Positions 35,060 to 48,600 of a stretch of DNA of 64,000 nt are shown piece after piece; positions within the stretch are counted from its first letter, which is position 1; each line of letters opens with the position of its first letter. Position numbers and translations under genes: made by a program. The notes beneath the pieces were generated by a model. It was not told the DNA's origin, did no database searches, and was given only the letters and a program-made list of their open reading frames with translations. This DNA is from Cristatella mucedo (taxonomy: Eukaryota; Bryozoa; Phylactolaemata; Cristatellidae). The DNA lies in assembly GCA_009760855.2 (NCBI GenBank), contig WPIO01000020.1:4007501-4071500 (forward strand), written 5' to 3'.

Positions 35060-35220
35060 GGGGCCGTAGTAGCTCAAGAAGTGAGTTGCTTGCTCTACAC
35101 GATCGAGGCCGTGGGTTGAATCTTGCAGTGGCCGATCTTTCATTGCCAAGAGCAAGCTTCGGTGATAGTCGTTAAGGGATTTCTGCTTCTATGTTAATAA
35201 GGCTATTAAATTAGCAAATA
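35060..35220 (+). mobile_element. SINE-B, diverged copy
   Basis: GGGGCCGTAGTAGCTCAAGAAGTG...GTGGGTTGAATCTTGCAG preserves the tRNA-like promoter boxes, and GGTGATAGTCGTTAAGGG with CTATTAAATTAGCAAA matches the tail. It has more substitutions than the 33.3-kb copy. Confidence 0.72.
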
Positions 35221-35259
35221 TATTTTTATCCACCCAAAGGCTAAAAATAACTTCTACTG

Positions 35260-35510
35260 ACGTCACGACACCTTCTGACTTTACGACATGAAAAGAGACG
35301 CAGAATGCACTTTTTCTTCACAGCATTTGCAAGGGTCCTTGCTAGTTGTTCTTCGTATGCTTGTGCGTGCTGCCACCGTGCATTTTCCACTCACCAAATT
35401 GCCATGGTTCCTTTGCAGCAAATATAAAGTGCATAGAAAGAGATTAGCTTCTGTGAGGGAAATGTGTAGCTGTATCATAAATCTCATTAATCGTTGAACT
35501 GTGGACGCCT
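35260..35510 (+). mobile_element. L2 family 1 3' UTR fragment
   Basis: GTGCTTGTGCGTGCTGCCACCGTGCAT and GCAGCAAATATAAAGTGCATAGAAAGAGATTAGCTTCTGTGAGGG match the 3' UTR and terminal hairpin of family 1. No coding sequence and no clear (TTA)n tail remain. Confidence 0.75.
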
Positions 35511-35539
35511 GGGATAATTAGGGAAAGTCATCTTAGACA

Positions 35540-37130
35540 AGACTAATGCTGCCAGATGCGGCGATCTGCTTCGAGCTTGCTCTGAGTGCAGCCAGGCACG
35601 GCTGTACTGTTAGGATACATTTGCAAGAGACTTATTGATGCATTGTGTAGGCCTATAGTGCTGCATGCGGCTTGTGGTATTATTTTACGAGGTCTGTATT
35701 GTTTCAGGCAGCTGCATTTAGGGACTACTGTAGAGAGAGGGAGGCAGTGATTTGATCCCTGAATTCAGGTTACATCCGAGCGACCGGTACAGGTGGTTGC
35801 TAGTGTCGGATTCAAATACAGTTACCGTGAGCTCTAAGACAACTGTTGTGGGGTTTGGAGATGTTCGATCACCAGCTGCCCCACGTCTGATTCTGAGTGC
35901 ACAATTGTTTGCTTTGGAAATAGATGTCTGCTTTCGAGACGGACTAGGTTGCTGGATTCTAGGGATTGCTGCTGATGCACAGGAATCTGAGCTTAGCCTA
36001 TCTGTACTGCAACCAGGCAAATTTTCAGGTGACATCTTTGACCTTCAGCTTAAGTGTTGCTGCAGAGTTTCGTATTGCATTATTATTGCTGTGGAGTATG
36101 ATGGATTTAGTCTACTCCTGGCTCTTAGTTAGCTTTGCGGTTAGAGGTGCAAAGCCATAGATGGTAAGCTGTCATGCCTGCAGCATGCTCCGATATTTTG
36201 TCTGTCTTGTCACGATCTTAGAAGCTAGCGCTTGCTCAATCAGCTCATTGCTGCAACTTGTATCCTTACCCACAGTGCCCACCATGTCGAGCCAGAGGGT
36301 TGAAGCACAGAGGAAGACGATGGATCTAGTTCTGTATCGCAGCTGATCGTGGCGTCAAAAAGAATCGTCTCTTTGTATCCTTCATGCAGCTTGTGAGCTG
36401 GCCGTTGTGAGCTAGGCTGTCAGTCCTTCATCTTACCTGCTTCGACAGTGTAAATGTCTATCTAGAAGAAATACCTGTTTCGGCAAGGTAAATGCCTATC
36501 AAGAAGAAATGTCTGCGATAGCAAGTTTTCTGGATTTTGCCTAGCAGCTCTATAGAAGAGTTAAAGAGACTGCCCTGCTTCTCGGATCAGTAGACTTAGT
36601 GTTTGCAAGCCCTGAGGCCGTCCCTTTGATGTGCAGTGGTGCAACGATTCATTGGTCCTGTTCGAATTGTCGAAAAAACTAGCCAGACGAAATAGGTAGG
36701 CTATTTTCATCCATCACCATGGCAGAAATTGCAGTGAAAGAGCTATATTACAGATAGCGAAAGCAGTAAGACATTGTAGTTATTGTAGTTCAAAGATAAT
36801 TGAAAACAATGCATTCCTATGTAGGATCAGAGGTTTACCCTGATTTGCAATTCTTTGAGCAGAAGCAGCAGGTGACAGTGTCTCCACTTTAACGGCTGTT
36901 GGAACTCCTTTCTCGAGCCAGTTGCTAGCTGCAAAGTTGAGCTTTGACCTATGTATGATTCCTGCTTAAGCAATTTTGTTTGGTGAGATTGATAATTAGT
37001 TCAAGCTTCTCGCAACCTGCTGGTTGTGTGGTAAGCTAGGCCGCTGACAAAGCAAAATACGCCAAGCTAAGCTGCTGGCCGGCCATTTTCTAATCAAGCT
37101 GAGTAGTTTCGAATGTGAGTCGGTGAATGA
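35540..37130 (+). repeat. Inverted duplication, right arm
   Basis: Uninterrupted counterpart of the left arm at 13,790-14,905 plus 16,650-17,140, in the opposite orientation. It runs outward from the hAT relic. Open frames at 35,718 (minus) and 35,752 (plus) are antisense to one another and unrecognised. The function, if any, is unknown. Confidence 0.72.
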
Positions 37131-37299
37131 GTTGCTCCGACCAGTTTGAACACATATCGTCAACATCTCGTTCAGTTGTGCCTTTTAGGGTTTTTATAGG
37201 ACTACCGCATCAATAGAGCTCAGATGAGATGAAACAATGAGAAGATCATTTATAAATGTGTATGCCTAGATGCAGCAGGCACCATCACAGTTGAAATTT

Positions 37300-37395
37300 A
37301 GCATTTAATATTGTGCATTGATAAGCGCCTCGAAAGAGATTGAGTTCTCTGAGGGCCCTTTATCAAGTGCATTATTATTATTATTGAGCTGCAAA
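37300..37395 (+). mobile_element. L2 tail fragment
   Basis: AAGCGCCTCGAAAGAGATTGAGTTCTCTGAGGGCCCTTTATCAAGTGCA followed by (TTA)n: the terminal hairpin and tail of family 1 with little else. It lies just downstream of gene 1's stop codon. Confidence 0.85.
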
Positions 37396-37659
37396 ATATT
37401 GCCGAGCCAGATTCTGATGAGCATTTAATTTAATTACAAATACAAAGCAGAGCGAGATAGTCTCTTAGCAGAACGGATAACACACAAGTATCTTATAAGG
37501 TCAGTCAGGCTTAGCAACGATTGGCATCGAGATGAGTCATTTTGGCAGAGCCTTCGCACGGCCACTGCACGACCGGCAGTAATTCTAAGGTCAGAATGCT
37601 TGCCATCATAATGGCCGCATGAAGCATAACGTCCAATCTACGGTAGCTCGGCACTCTTT

Positions 37660-38504
37660 CTAGCTATCGGCAGGTTGGAGTTCGCAAACGTCAATCAGTA
37701 GATCGGCATCTGCAATGAAAACAAGAGACCCCAGTGATGGCACTGAGTGACATCTTGGTTATAGACCGCGAGAACAAAGCATTGCCTTTTCTTCAGTGCA
37801 GCAGTGGCATGCACCAGCCGGGTTGCTAGAAAGTAGCATCGTGCTGTCCTTGCCATCTACGTACAAAGAGCTAGAGACCCAACCTAGCACCGAGACTGCA
37901 AAACCTACCGGTTGCTGCTGCAGCTCCTCGTGGTAGAGGAACGACTACCACCTCCTGTCCAATGACCACCTCCTCCGCGACGACTTGAGGAACGTCGACT
38001 GGAGTCTCGCTGTATGCGAAGTAGACCACGTGTCCCTCCTCGAAAGCATCGGCCGGTAACGGAGAGCTAGGCGGCGCTCCGAGCGCAGCAGGCGCTCTGG
38101 CACCGGTGCTCCCGCGAACCGGGCCGGGATGCAGGCCAAGCTGCTGCCTTGCAGCCAGATCCAGCATGTGCAGCATCGGCTCCCACTCCAATGCCGGCTC
38201 CTGCACGTTGCACGAGCAGCACGACTGTTGCACGATGCTGGGGTATGATGGGTAATTGTGCCAGCGACAGCAGCAGATACACTGTTCTCACACTGCCTTG
38301 GCACAGCATCCTTGGCAAGGTATTTTACAGAGGGCATTCAGAGCATGCAGCACAAAGGAAAATGATTAAAAGCCTGGCAGCTTGCTTGTGAGCAGTAGCT
38401 AGGCGATGCTGTTTGGTCTGTCCACTGAGCTGGCCATCAAATGCACTGACCTGCGTTAGCTGCCTGACAGCAGCAACTGCAGGGTCTTGCTCGAGCGCTG
38501 TTAC
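37660..38504 (-). CDS. Gene 1 C-terminal exons (three)
   Basis: The 54-nt exon 38,504-38,451 has acceptor TTTTTTTGCCAG and donor CAG|gtcagt. It is followed by 38,224-37,909 and the terminal 37,709-37,660 (acceptor CTTGTTTTCATTGCAG, stop TAG). They encode an Ala/Pro/Gly-rich linker, the segment VVYFAYSETPVDVP and the end DVCELQPADS. An alternative acceptor about 24 bases into the middle exon (GTGCAG|GAG) is also in phase. The link to the finger exons crosses a 5.4-kb intron full of L2 copies; phases agree, but only RNA would prove it. Confidence 0.7.
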
Positions 38505-40492
38505 CTGGCAAAAAAAAGTGCCCACGGTTCTAGTCAATCATCCCCTGGTCCATTACCCAGACCGTGTCCCTGCTAGAGATCTCACTCGTGAAACATGCAC
38601 AGCCGGCCCTTTAGTAGCCAGATTAGGAATGATAGGCAAGAACCGTCTCGGCTTACATATAGAGCCAACATCATAAATGAGAAACCAAAGCCGACCGGTA
38701 ATATTAAAACCTCAGCTGTTCCATTGACGGTAGGCTACCACAGCTCTCTCAGCTGTGACAATGGTGATCCTGATGCAGTACAAGCTGTCTTTTAAGAGCT
38801 CACAACGAAAATCGCCCAATGAGCATACGAACCTACAAGACAGTCGTTGTACCCTTTTGCACAACGGCTGTCTCTCGGCAAAACAGCTCGAAAAGAGGAA
38901 TTGAAAAGCGCTTTGGGCGGTAAATCCCTTGCGTCTGCTCACTTGATTTGATTTCGTTTTACATGCTTAATTAACTTTAATCTACAGTTGATCCTGGTCC
39001 CGGCTCGTTTTCGGCCAACCACCTAGTGTTTGGTTAATAATAAAAATTAAAAATTATTTAAATATTTTCTATTACCACAGTGGGCCATTGCATTTCATAT
39101 TTTATACCGAAAGGCTCACAAACGTTGTTGCGAAACACCGGTTACCACGGGAATGGATCTTGCCTAATTTAGGCGACCAGCATCAGTCTGCACAAGAGCA
39201 AAATGCTTAGTTCAACCAACTTTCTGTAAATATCATGATGCACAGGAATACCCTTGAACGATGTAGATTTGGTGCTATTGATCTTGACCTGCGTTTTGTG
39301 ATCAACTATATTACGACAGCCTCTTGTACAACTGAGACTAGCATCGGACTTTGGCCAATGGCATCATGATCATTAAAGAAATTCTATAGATTCGATCGTA
39401 CTCACGATGCCTGAGTCGCCGTTATGATAATTAATCTGCCAAAGCAGACGACATTGAAGTAGACACTTTGATTCTGTGAATGCTTGAAGAGCCGTCTCTC
39501 TTTTCGTTTGGACCCCCTGCGGTAACCTCTCAGTGATGCTAGAGCACGACCGACATTGATGTCAAGGTTAGCATACTTGCCACCGTAATGAAATGTATCT
39601 TCGTCTGTAATTCCACAAAGTCATAAAGACTACGTGGGTTCTACGCAGGAGAGTTTTGTATAGCGCACTCACAACCTAAGCGGCTTTCGGTACAAAGAGA
39701 AAGGCAACAAAGAGAAAGTGGGAAGCATAGCAGAGTCAGGAGAGCAGTTGAGGTAGTGAGTAGCATGGAAGTAGCAGCTCAGGACCGCTGAAAAGGATGA
39801 TAAACAAATTCAACATGTTCAACCAGCTGCCAAGCAACAATTTTTTCGAGAATCTTTGACTAGAAAGGAAGAAGGGAAACTGAGTGATAGTTTGTAAAGG
39901 CCTCTGCATCTAATTCAGGCTTTTAAGTATGGGTCTAACGATGGCCGATTTGAAGGACTTAAGGACGATTCCTTTTCCCAAAGAAGCATTACAAATTTCG
40001 GCTATGGCAGGGCTAAGTTGGTCTGCCAGTGAAGACCACAGAGATAATGGTATGGGGTCTTTAGGAGACGAGCTCTTTTTGCTAGACCTTACTAAGGTAG
40101 CCACATCGAATGCAGAAACCTCGGAAAACCTTTTAAGGAAGGTCACAGGTTGTGATACCAAAATTGATTTAGTCAGAGGGGGCTTTATGGAAGGACGAAT
40201 GTGCACAATTTTTTCAGTAAGGAAGACTGAACGATTTTCAGCTGAACCTTTAATATCTGGGGAGTCAGAACTCTCAGCGTTGGCCACTAAATATTTTACT
40301 GTCTTATAAATCTGTTTAGGGTCCGACTGGCAGGCATTCAGCTTTCGAATGAAAAAAGAAGCCCTGGCTTCTTTAAGCTTCCGGGTGTAAACTCGAAGGA
40401 AGTCTTTGAAATTGACTAGATCTGCATCAGACCCCGATTTCTTAATAATAATAATAATAATAATGCACTTGATAAAGCGCCCTCAGAGAACT

Positions 40493-40557
<65 letters not shown>

Positions 40558-43500
40558 GGCACTTTACATTTGCTGCAAAGGAAAATGCAATTGAATGGTG
40601 AGTACAATCATGCTTGATAAACAAACAAAATGAATAAAATGGTTAGGGGTGACATGCACAGGGTCAGCATGCAAATGTGGCTAGTGGCAGCATGCACAGT
40701 GTCAGCACGAATAAGCACATCAAGGACGAATCACAGGGACCCACTAAATGCTGTCCTAAATAGGTTTTTTTTTAGTTCTTCCTTGAAACGACGTTCAAGA
40801 AATTCCATGACAAAGTACTGCAATTCTTTTAAGCCGAGCGTTTCTATATCCGGTATTCTTGTATACGGACTCGACAGTTTTTTTTTCTAAATCTATATGT
40901 TCATAAATTCATGTTCTGCTTCTTTCGGTCAGGTTACTTTCCTCCCCCAGCCACATTTAACTCCGATGAATTCTTTTCTTCGATAGCTTAAGAGCTCAGC
41001 CTCAAATATTGCCCACGGCTCAGTGATCAGAAAGTCAAGGAAAATTGGCCCACATCTTATAGTAGTTATACTGGTAGCTCTTGTTGATAATGCAGCTGCT
41101 GCTGCTGAGCTTTGTACGGTGCTACTACCTACGGCTGTACATAGTCTAACGGGGATCCACTTCCCCGTTCATATTTGCGTCTGGCTCAGCAAGAAGCCGC
41201 TATATCCAGATGCTGCCATAAGTTTGAGCTGCTGTTGTTCTTCCAAAAAGGGCGATGGTGACAAAGGCGTTGACTATTGGTCATTCTTGTGTGCATGCTG
41301 TCAGTTGTAGAGACGGCCTTAAGCCCAAGTACAAGCCGCCCTGAACATGGATGGCAGCAAATTTTCTAAAACTTAACGATGATAAAACTAACATACTAGT
41401 TATGGGCAAACCCAGTGTGATCCAGAGATTGGACAGGCTGACTCTCAAAATTGGCTCTGCCAGCATATATCCAGTTGAATCAGCTCGAAATCTAGGTGTC
41501 ATAATCCAAAGCGACCTCTCGTTAGACGACCATATCAGCTCCACAGTCAAATCCGCCTATTTTCAGCTTCATAACATTGCTAAAATTCGGGCTTGTTTAG
41601 ATAAAGATACCACATCAAAGTTGGTCAATGCATTCGTGACATCCCGTCTCGACTTCTGCAACTCACTGCTTACTGGCCTACCGGCATGTGCGATCAGGCG
41701 ATTGCAGCTGGTGCACAACTCGGCAGCTAGACTTGTCTGCCGTGAGCGTCGCAGTTACCACATTACTCCACTTCTCGCCGACCTGCACTGGCTACCAGTC
41801 AAGCAACGGATTGGCTTCAAGGTTTTGTCGCTCACTTTTAGGTCACTTCATTCTTTGGCTCCAGCCTATCTGTCAGATATACTACCCCATCAGGCCAAGC
41901 ATCGTACCACCCGCTTTTCGGAATCCAACAGTCTACAAATACCTCGTACAAACCACACATCCTTTGGAGACCGTGCATTTAGTTCATATGCTCCCAAAGC
42001 CTGGAACTCCCTCCCGACCTGCGTCAGAACATCCCCCGACCTGACCACATTTAAAAGGAACCTAAAAACACACCTATTTAGGACAGCATTTAGTGAGTCC
42101 CTGTGATTCGTTCTTGATGTGCTTATGCGTGCTGACATTGTGCATGCTGCCACTAACCACATTTGCATGCTGACCCTGTGCATGTCACCCCTAACCATGT
42201 TATTCATTTTGTTTGTTTATCAAGCATGATTTTACTTACCATTCAATTGCATTTCACTTTACAGCAAATGTAAAGCGCCTAGAGAGAGATTAAGTTCTCT
42301 GAGGGCGCTTTATCAAGTGAATTATTATTATTATTATTATAACCTGTAAGACTCTCAGACCTGAAACCTTGGACTTTCCCTGACTTTTGAAATGTTCTCT
42401 CAATGTGTATTTGTGTAAGTATCTCTGGCACTAAGTCTACAAAGCCAAAAAGACAATGTGGGTGTTAGGCATAAGAGTTTGTATAGTGCACTCGCTGCCT
42501 AAGTGACTTTCAGTACGAATTCGGTGACCAACAGACTTCATCTCACGCAACAAAGAGAAAGTGTGAAGCATAGCAGAGTCAGAAGAGCAGTTGAGATAGT
42601 GAGCTACATTGATGTAGCAGCTCAGGACGGGTTGAATGGATGTGCCATAATCGGCTATAGGGGAGAATTATTTGCGTAAGAATCATGGAAGTGAGTTCCA
42701 CAGACTAAGACCTACAGGGCAAAGCTTCTGCCACCAACGTTTTTTAAGCACAGTAATGGAATGGCTAATTTATTGAGGGCAAGTGGAGGCTGAAACTGGT
42801 GTGGCAGTTAAGCCAGTTATGAAGGAGCCAAGCCATGGCAGGCATTGTGGGGCAGTGTAAGAACTTTGCTTTGTATCCATGAATCAACAGGCACCCATCA
42901 GAGCACTTTCAGAAAAGTCGAGATATGGTAAAACTTCTGGGATTTGCAAACTAGCCTTGCAGCAACATTCATAGCCAACTGCAATGGCCCAGTGGCTTTT
43001 TCGGTAGCCATGCCAAAAGGGAATGACAATATATCTAGCCGAGACCGAACTAAGCAGCAAGTTAAAATTTTGCTATTCTTAGATAGGGATCAGGTGTGAT
43101 GGCTAGCTGTGGAAGCAGCCTTCTTAACGAAGCTTTCAAAATTTAGGCAGCTGTCGAAGACGACACCTAAATTCCAAGTAAATGGTGATGGTCGCACAAC
43201 AGTTATCACCTATTGGTAGAGGAAACCTTGTAGTCAAGTCACAGGCTTAGAATGTCCTGTGAGCAGCAGTTCAGTTTTATTGTCGTTTGGTTTAAGGAAA
43301 CTTGGTGACATCTGGGATCGAATATCGGCAAGGTAAGGATTCAGTTTATCAGTGTCTGTAGCAAATTCTGACAAATACAGCTGAGTACTGTCAGCTTAAA
43401 GTGATATCCTATTACATGGGCCTGAATAACCTGTCACTGGGGTTAAGTATAAATAGAGAACAGCGACTGACTGAGGACGGACCCTTGAGGAACTCGTGAC

Positions 43501-45577
43501 TGGACTGGTAGATTAGACCTGACCCCCCCACGACACGGATTGAACATGATCAGACTAGTACAATATAAACCACCCCAGTGCCGTGTCTGCTTGATCGATC
43601 GTTGTTCTTAATTTCTTAAGTTAGACACCACGATCAATGGTGTCGAAGGCAGCTGATTTACTTTTTCATATATAGTTTTGGCGGGACTAAGGTAGGCTAT
43701 TACCATAGCTTGTCGTTTTGCTTAACGCTCGACGGTATCGATGCTAGTGGCCCTGCCCAAATCTATGGTAACCTGATTTAGCAGCATCATTTATATAGCG
43801 GTAGAAGCAGTCACCGTCAGCAGTTGCCTGTGATATGCAAGCATCGAGATGCAGGATAGACACAACCCCCGAACACAGAAGCTCACATGTGACTGACCTG
43901 AGAGAGCCCAGTAGTGACTTCCAGCATCAAGGAGGCCACTTCTGGTGAAGATTCATGGTAGTAGTGAGCATCAACCAAGTGCCGTGCAAGCTGGTACCTT
44001 TCGCCAAAGCCTTTGGGACAGTCGTTACACGGAAAAGCTGCCATGGCTGCAAAAGTAATGCAGTGGCTCCTGTCAAGCATTAGATGATGCATATATATGC
44101 TAGGGAGCTTCGTCGAACGATGCCAGCCCCCATCGAGCTACAGTCACTTTCGTCACACCGTCCCCATAGCTGCAAGCTTGCTCACATAAGACGGCCCACG
44201 GGAAAAGCACGGGCTCTGCAGGCAATAGCCTAAATGTGCTGCAGCAAGCTCGAGTGGAGAAGTGGAAGTGCATGCTGTGTAGGCTGTGAAGAGATGTCAC
44301 TCCCTCGCTGCGTCTGCAGCTAGCAGCTGCAAGATCTCGTTATCAAGGCTTGTCGGTCATCGTTGTCACTGAGCGGAGGCAGCAGCAGCAGCTGAGACAA
44401 CAGTTACAGGGAGAGTGCAGAGGCGATGGAGCCGGTAGCTGAGCTCTCGGCATCCTCGGCCATCGTCGTTGCTCAGGTGATTTGGAGCAGCTCACCTCCG
44501 TGTTGGCTCTGCTCGAGCACTTCCAGTTCGTGCCTCTGAGCACACTCCTTCTCCCACTCGATACTTCGGCTGGGCACGACAGTCGCATGCAGCTGCATGT
44601 GCTGCCTCAGGCCGTTTTGACGCTTTGCTTTGAAGCCACACACTTGGCACTCGTGTGGCCTTTCATCCGTGTGACTGATTCGATGGTTCTTCGTGTACAA
44701 AAACAAACAAAAGCAAATGAATAAGCGACCGAGTCAAAACAGCAGCAGGAGCAGCAGCAGGAGGCAGAAGACCGGCCTCAGGCAACCAGGCTGCTGCAGC
44801 TTCGGCAAATAGGCAGCGCACAAATCTGGTGGCAAGGTAGAAGGATGGCATGCGATGCAGTCAGCAGCTGATTGAGCTGCAGATGTCCGCCGAGCTCGCT
44901 CTACTGCATAGCAACCGCTGAAGGTTTGAGACGGCACGACATCATTTTCCGTGCAACACTAGACAATCCAGAGGTGCTAAGTAAGCTCACGGCAATCCCC
45001 ATAGCTGGCAGCAAGGCTTCGGTGGTCATTAAATATGTAGAACTGCTTATTCAACTGCCTCTTTTCTGTGTCAGCCGAAGAGCCTTAGTGGCAATTGGTC
45101 TCCCTTGCAAAAGGCAACACGGAACTGCCCTCTACAGGACTCGAGCCTGCCCCCGAAGAATGCAAGAAGCTTATCCCTAAGCTAAGACATTCGGGCAACG
45201 ACGAGCTATCGCTTGTGGCATCTATTTGCAAGCATCTGAAAAAGGGAGGACGACGAAAGATCCATCTGTGCCTTTACCGTCAGCTGTCTTGCCGTTTTAA
45301 AAACCTTTAAGCACTTGTCGCACTCGTGGGGGTTTTCGGAGGCATGTGCACTGAGCTTGTGGGCCTCCAGGGCTGCACGGGAGAACAGCGGTTTGCCGCA
45401 GACGTCGCACTCGTGGAGTTCATGGGTTGGATCGTGTGAGTTCTTGTGAGCGCTGCAAGCCATGGAAATCAGACAAGCAAGCTCAAACAGGTTGCAGTTT
45501 TGTCACTAAAGGAATCGCGTACCCAGAGAGAGAGAGAGAGAGGGAGAGAGAGGGAGAGAGAGGGAGAGAGAGAGAGG

Positions 45578-45613
<36 letters not shown>

Positions 45614-45619
45614 GAGAGA

Positions 45620-45676
<57 letters not shown>

Positions 45677-48600
45677 CGGTGAGCCGGGAGCTGCAGGCAG
45701 CGGCAGCAATGCAGTAAAACTGGTACTTGTGCTGCTTCTCATGCGACCGAAGGCTCTCTCTGGTACTGTAGCACGTGGTGCACACCTGGAAATAGAACAC
45801 AAGAGGTGCTACAACCCCTATTGCCTCTATTGCTGATGCAGGGTGGAAGGAGCTCAGTGGCTGGCTGCGATTGGTAAGGCAAGCTTGACACGCTCGCCCT
45901 GGCCAAGAAAAAGAGAAAGAGAGATAGGGTGGCTAGCGCTTGCTGTCTGCCTCCGTAAGCAAATTGTCCTACAGACGGTTCATTGACCAGGCCTCATCAG
46001 CTTGAAGGCAGTCTGCTGATGTTGTGTGAGTTCCTTCTATTGTAATTAGTGCAGCTCCGGTTACTTATGTATGCCTCTCCTTCGGCCTATAGTTAGGCCA
46101 TTGACTCAGCCCTTGTGTAAAGCCACTAATGTAAGCTATATTCCCGAGTAGCTGCAGTGATTCATCGAGCTCTCATGTATGTTCGCATTGAGAGAAATAT
46201 AGAAATATAGATTGAGAGCCTCGTTGACCACTTGGGTGCGCTCAGTGTCTCCACGAGACTCCACAAGAACCACCGATGCCGGAGTCACAACAATGCAGCA
46301 CCGAGCTGATGTGCTCAGCTACAATCCAAGTTAGAAAATTGGCACTTCTCAACACCAGAAATAAAAACTTATAAATATTATTCATTTTTATAGCGCCCTA
46401 AGAGAACTTAATCTCTATTCAGGTGCTTTACATGTGCCTCAGGCCTCGAACCCACGACCTCAGCCAGACCTTGGTCCAAGCGAACACCTTAAGCACCGGA
46501 CCAAACCAGCACGATAAGCTACTTAAATAGACAAAAACCAGTCGTCAGCTCGTCAGTTCTCACTTAATAGCACCCATCAGGGTCCAGTCCTTGGTCACTG
46601 CTGCATACCAACGGCATTCCCCTTGCATCTCTTCGACATTGCCCCTGCACTCCCTGCACTCGCGTCTTCGGACTCACTTTGCACTTGAAGTCATTTGCAC
46701 CTGTGTGAACGTGCCGATGTTTCTCGAGGGCATTCGCGTTCTTGAACGGTCTGCTGCAGACGTCGCATTTTACTGCAGTTTCTGTAAAATACAAATGCAA
46801 AGCATGAAACACCGTGCAGCTAGAAACTTTGCAGCCACACGGAGGCGATCATACAGGAGTGGAGCCAGAGCGAATGGATCTGAGCAGGGCTAAAGCCTGC
46901 TCTAGTTTAATCTAGACTCAGCTCAATTCGCATCTTGAGCTTGCATCTCGGCAAGCTCGCTCAGCGTACAAGGATGCAGAGATAGCGCCTCTTACTTCCA
47001 GCTGCAGTCCAGTCAAGCTAAGGCAGCAGTTGGCTACAAGGGAGGGGACAGATGCACTCCACTACCCTCCAATCGTTTCTACAGAGACAACCTTCACCTA
47101 CAAGCTCCGTCCCGTAGGACAGCAATACGCAGGCTATCATCTGAAGGAAGGCACACGAACCGTGAGAAAAGTGGATATTGTTCTTGTGACGACTGAGGTC
47201 GTGCTTTTCATTGAAGGTGCTCTCGCACTGGTCGCACTTATAGTCTCGATGGTTGTCGTGGGACAACATGTGGTTTCTAAGCTGCAACGCCAACGAACCT
47301 GCTTTACTGGCAGCTCTGTCTTTCTACGGTCGCATGCCCTTGAAGCAAAGACGGCAGAGTGGCGTTAGACGAACTTGAAAGTAAGCGAGCAAACCTTGTA
47401 TTCCTGGACGAACCCCTTGCTGCACAAGGGACACGTGAATGAGCGAATCTGCGAGTGGTACTTCATATGCTGCTCTAAATTGCCTTTACGAGCAGCTGGA
47501 AAATTTGAATGCGATTAGACACCCGCCCCATACCTCGGCACATCTCGGGCACGCCAAACACCGAGCAGAAGGCACAAGCTGAGCTGCATGCCTTGCATAC
47601 CTGCATAGTCGCACAGGGTACATTTGAAGGGTTTTATGTCCATGTCGCGATGCACCTTCACCAGGTGCCGGCAAAATGACGTCTGACTGCTACAGAATTG
47701 CCGACAGAGTTTGCATTCGATAATCCATCCTTTGCCCAACGTTCCTGTGACAAGTAGAGAGTACATCGCATCAATGCACGAGCAAGCACAGCAGCAGCAG
47801 CAGCTGAGCTTCCATTAACGACATGTTTAGTGTTTGTGGTGCGAGTTTGTGACAGCAAGCCTTCGACTTCATGCAGTTGCTCCTACCAGTAATGATGGTG
47901 CAGTATTCTAATAACGCACTGTAGACTGCGATCGTGTGCGTATTTGTAGACTTGCCGGCTTTTTGGCTGCAATCATTGCTGGCGATACCATTGCCATGGG
48001 TGCCATCAGCAGCATGACATTCCAGGATCGCCTCTGGGCTAGCGATGTCTGACACCCCAATGATAGCTGATGAGTTGGGTAGACCGTGCAAAGGAGCTGT
48101 CAGCATGTTGAGATTCCTAAAAAAAAGAATACTGACTGCAGATCAGGTTCAAAGTCAGTCAAAGACTGGTATCAAATATGCCAGTAGCTGAATCATAGCA
48201 AGCATCCATATATGCCAATTAGTTACTGTTTACACTCTTGCCGATGCGATTGCCAAGCACAATCTAGGCTTTCACTTCTAAGCAGATGATACTTGGTTGC
48301 ACCTTTGCCTTGATCCCTCTCAGCCTTCGAGCACATCGAATTCTCTCAACTCCTTTGCTGCATGTATTGATGACATCCACAGATGGACGACAGTAAACTT
48401 TCTTAAATTGAATGATGATATAACCAACTCACTAGTTATGGGCAAACCAAGTGTGATTCAGAAATTGGAAATGCTGACGCTCAAAATCGGCTCTGCCAGC
48501 ATATCTCCTGTTGAATCTGCACAAAATCTAGGTGTCATGTTCCAAAGTGACCTTTCGTTAGAAAACCACATCAGCTCTACAATCAAGTCTGCCTACTTTC

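Noticed and set aside
45427-45802. Arg-Glu and Ser-Leu rich frames
   Set aside because: Translations of the (GA)n tract. Only the VCTTC...HEKQH segment before the donor at 45,721 is a real exon.
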